A stretch of 6,949 nucleotides of DNA from a candidate division WOR-1 bacterium RIFOXYB2_FULL_48_7. Its GTDB lineage: Bacteria > Margulisbacteria > WOR-1 > O2-12-FULL-45-9 > XYB2-FULL-48-7. Positions within the stretch are counted from its first letter, which is position 1; the number at the start of each line of letters is the position of its first letter. A model generated the notes under the pieces. That model worked only from the letters and a program-made list of their open reading frames with translations. It searched no databases and was not told where the DNA came from. The stretch spans positions 1,009 to 7,957 of the forward strand of contig MEUF01000058.1 in assembly GCA_001771615.1 (NCBI GenBank), given 5' to 3'. This document shows positions 5,294 through 6,949 of the stretch, in pieces. Position numbers and translations under genes: made by a program.

Positions 5294-6043
5294 ATGAATT
5301 TCACTTGGCTGTTGACTATTGCTAGTGTCTTGCTGACAAGCCTGGTCGGGTTTGTCGGGGCCCTGACACTATCACTCAACCAGGCAACGCTAAAAAGAGC
5401 GGTCTTCTATCTGGTTTCATTTTCTACCGGGGCGTTATTTGGCGACGCTTTTATCCACCTCCTGCCGGAAGCGGTCGAAGCCCATGGCTTTACCCCATTT
5501 ATTTCCCTTAGCTTGATCAGCGGCATACTGACTTTTTTTATTTTGGAAAAAATCATCTGCTGGCGCCATTGCCATATACCAACCTCTTCCGACCACCCGC
5601 ATCCCTTTGCCTGGATGAACCTGATTGGCGATGCTTTTCATAATGCCATCGACGGAATGGTCATTGCCGGCAGTTATTTGGCCAGTCCTGCACTGGGAAT
5701 AACCACCACCATTGCTGTCCTGCTGCACGAGATCCCGCAGGAGATCGGGGACTTCGGGGTTTTGGTCCATGGGGGGTTTGATCGCCTGAAGGCGTTAATG
5801 CTTAATTTTCTGGCCCAACTGGCTGCGTTAATTGGCGCGGTACTGGTGCTTGGGCTAAGCATTCGCATTGAAGTGCTGACCCAATTTCTGCTCCCTTTTA
5901 CCGCCGGTGGTTTTATCTATATCGCTGGCTCCGACCTGATCCCGGAGCTAAAAAGGGAAACCGGCCTGAAAAACAGCTTGCTGCAACTCTTCTCCCTGTC
6001 GCTGGGCCTCTTACTGATGCTTTTGCTGCTCGGCCTGGAATAA
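5294..6043 (+). CDS. ZIP-family divalent metal transporter
   Basis: The 249-residue inner-membrane protein most likely carries zinc or another divalent metal into the cytoplasm. About eight hydrophobic segments can be traced, as expected for ZIP. Key motifs are GALFGDAFIHLLPE (46-59), NLIGDAFHNAIDG (109-121) with His116, Asn117 and Asp120, and HEIPQEIGDFGVLVHGG (145-161) with His145, Glu146 and Glu150. These are the metal-site segments of helices 4 and 5. The cytoplasmic loop between helices 3 and 4 (about 89-104) holds five histidines and two cysteines, typical of a metal-sensing or holding loop. SDLIPEL (213-219) matches the conserved late helix. It is predicted to be leaderless and is divergent from the radical SAM gene, whose Fe-S clusters need metal, but a functional link is unproven. 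The metal cannot be fixed from sequence. Confidence 0.93.
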   Translation: MNFTWLLTIASVLLTSLVGFVGALTLSLNQATLKRAVFYLVSFSTGALFGDAFIHLLPEAVEAHGFTPFISLSLISGILTFFILEKIICWRHCHIPTSSDHPHPFAWMNLIGDAFHNAIDGMVIAGSYLASPALGITTTIAVLLHEIPQEIGDFGVLVHGGFDRLKALMLNFLAQLAALIGAVLVLGLSIRIEVLTQFLLPFTAGGFIYIAGSDLIPELKRETGLKNSLLQLFSLSLGLLLMLLLLGLE

Positions 6044-6058
6044 GGGCTGGCTTATTTT
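6039..6058 (+). terminator. Weak hairpin between the convergent ZIP and right-edge genes
   Basis: AATAAG (6039-6044) and CTTATT (6051-6056) can form a six-pair stem with a six-base loop, followed by two more T residues. It includes the stop codons of both converging genes, which are only 8 bp apart. The stem is AT-rich and the T-run short, so termination would be inefficient unless helped by other factors. The symmetry may partly reflect two facing TAA stops. Confidence 0.3.
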
Positions 6059-6949
6059 ACCTCGACAACCTCGGTTTTGACGGCGGCAATATCATTTGGG
6101 TTGCTGATATGCCTGACCAAAACAAAACCCGGGCTTTTACCCTGATAATCGGCAGCAACTTCCAAGGCAATCTGGCGCAAACCGCGGAAAGGCAAAGTAA
6201 TATATTGAATTTTGTCGCTGCCAGTCGACCGTTGGCCATAAATTAGCTCACCCTTGTAATCAGAAAGGATATCAGCCGTCTGCCTGATAGACAGGTTTGA
6301 CGGCACCGCCACCAGGGCATAATATTCAGTCGGGTCCAATTCTTTGTCTAATGTAATGAACATCGTTGTTTCACTATTGATTTTAAGGTTTTTTCTGTCA
6401 TATGAGACCTTGAAAAATGGTTTATCCTTTATATAATCATTCAAATTCAACATCACCGGCCGGTCAATCCTGATGATTGAATATTTTGAAGCCGTCAAGA
6501 CCAGGTCATCCGCCGATTGGAAAATCAGCGGTTGTTCTTTTATACTGGTCACCCGCCGCTGAAGATTGCTTCTGGTTTCAACCCGGCCAAGATTGGTTTT
6601 TCCACCCTGCCCCATTGTCACTAACAGGTCAAGAAATTTCACCAAAGTCTGGGGTGCGGAATATACCCCACCAAGCAGGGCCGGCCCCTTGATCATTCCG
6701 GGATCCTGGGTGGCAATCATCCCCTTGGCCACAACATTGAAAAGCGGGAAGAAATCGGGGCTGCCTTTGAGATATAATGCCTTGGCATTACCCAGCAAAT
6801 AGTATATTTCACCGGTTTTTTCAAAGGCACGTAAAAAACGGTAGGTATCATATAGTTTAATAAATTTTAAGTTGAGGTCGCGCTGTTTATCGGTCAGTTT
6901 AATGTCCAGAGAATTTTTGACATTGTCCAGATACCATTGGGCAACAGCA
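6052..6949 (-). CDS. C-terminal part of a large protein, possibly alpha-2-macroglobulin-like (partial)
   Basis: The frame stays open from the stop at 6052 to the right edge, giving at least 298 residues. A TTG at 6798 is not the start, because coding continues 50 codons upstream of it without a stop. The first roughly 110 visible residues look like paired helices: LNLKFIKLYDTYRFLRAFEK, then a repeat-like LLGNAKALYLKG, ending in GGVYSAPQTLVKFLDLLVTM. The rest is beta-rich, with short strands such as YYALVAVPSNLSIRQ and the terminal FVLVRHISNPNDIAAVKTEV. A helical domain with an S-x-Q-T-type segment followed by beta domains recalls the thiol-ester/helical domain and C-terminal beta domains of bacterial alpha-2-macroglobulins, which are large periplasmic or secreted protease traps. 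No thioester motif or signal peptide lies in the visible part. The family call is tentative; that it is a real gene is near certain. Confidence 0.85.
   Translation of the reverse strand, partial: AVAQWYLDNVKNSLDIKLTDKQRDLNLKFIKLYDTYRFLRAFEKTGEIYYLLGNAKALYLKGSPDFFPLFNVVAKGMIATQDPGMIKGPALLGGVYSAPQTLVKFLDLLVTMGQGGKTNLGRVETRSNLQRRVTSIKEQPLIFQSADDLVLTASKYSIIRIDRPVMLNLNDYIKDKPFFKVSYDRKNLKINSETTMFITLDKELDPTEYYALVAVPSNLSIRQTADILSDYKGELIYGQRSTGSDKIQYITLPFRGLRQIALEVAADYQGKSPGFVLVRHISNPNDIAAVKTEVVEVK

Noticed and set aside
5435..5770. 111-codon minus-strand open frame inside the ZIP gene
   Set aside because: It is antisense to clear ZIP motifs and has no features of its own.
6052..6798. Right-edge gene beginning at the TTG at 6798
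   Set aside because: Translating further upstream gives 50 more codons with plausible protein composition and no stop up to 6949, so the gene is cut by the window edge rather than starting here.

Overview
The window reads as chromosomal DNA from a bacterium of moderate GC, probably an uncultured or candidate-phylum lineage. It carries a bacterial-type histidyl-tRNA synthetase, an RseC/MucC-family membrane protein, a cysteine-rich radical SAM enzyme (which fits an anaerobic or low-oxygen life), a ZIP metal transporter and the end of what looks like a large secreted protein. There is no rRNA, tRNA, CRISPR array, insertion sequence or phage gene. I cannot name the phylum from this sequence alone.

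Layout. On the minus strand, read right to left from about 3700, lies a compact run: an RseC-like gene (3687-3301), hisS (3288-2038), a small P-loop NTPase-like gene (1994-1371) and a 427-residue protein of unknown function (1367-84). The gaps are 12, 43 and 3 bp. Divergent from this run, on the plus strand, is a gene for a two-helix membrane protein (3785-4357). Its 3' end overlaps by 16 bp the 3' end of a minus-strand radical SAM gene (5268-4342). That enzyme gene is divergent, across only 25 bp, from a plus-strand ZIP transporter gene (5294-6043). The ZIP gene converges with an 8-bp gap on a minus-strand gene that enters from the right edge (6052-6949), probably the C-terminus of an alpha-2-macroglobulin-like protein.

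How the parts fit. The strongest shared signal is in the starts rather than the products. Four genes (hisS, the NTPase gene, the radical SAM gene and the ZIP gene) have a sequence of form TATRRT ending exactly six bases before the ATG and no Shine-Dalgarno sequence. This predicts transcription starting at the A of the start codon, that is, leaderless mRNAs, and separate promoters inside what would otherwise look like an operon. The two-helix membrane protein gene is the contrast: it has a conventional promoter, a leader of about 28 bases and a good AAGGAG site.

No pathway links all the genes. The NTPase-like gene and the 427-residue gene are close enough to be translationally coupled and are the best candidates for an undescribed two-protein unit. 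Other points of note are a degenerate heptanucleotide repeat inside the hisS linker and an inverted repeat over the -35 region of the plus-strand membrane gene.
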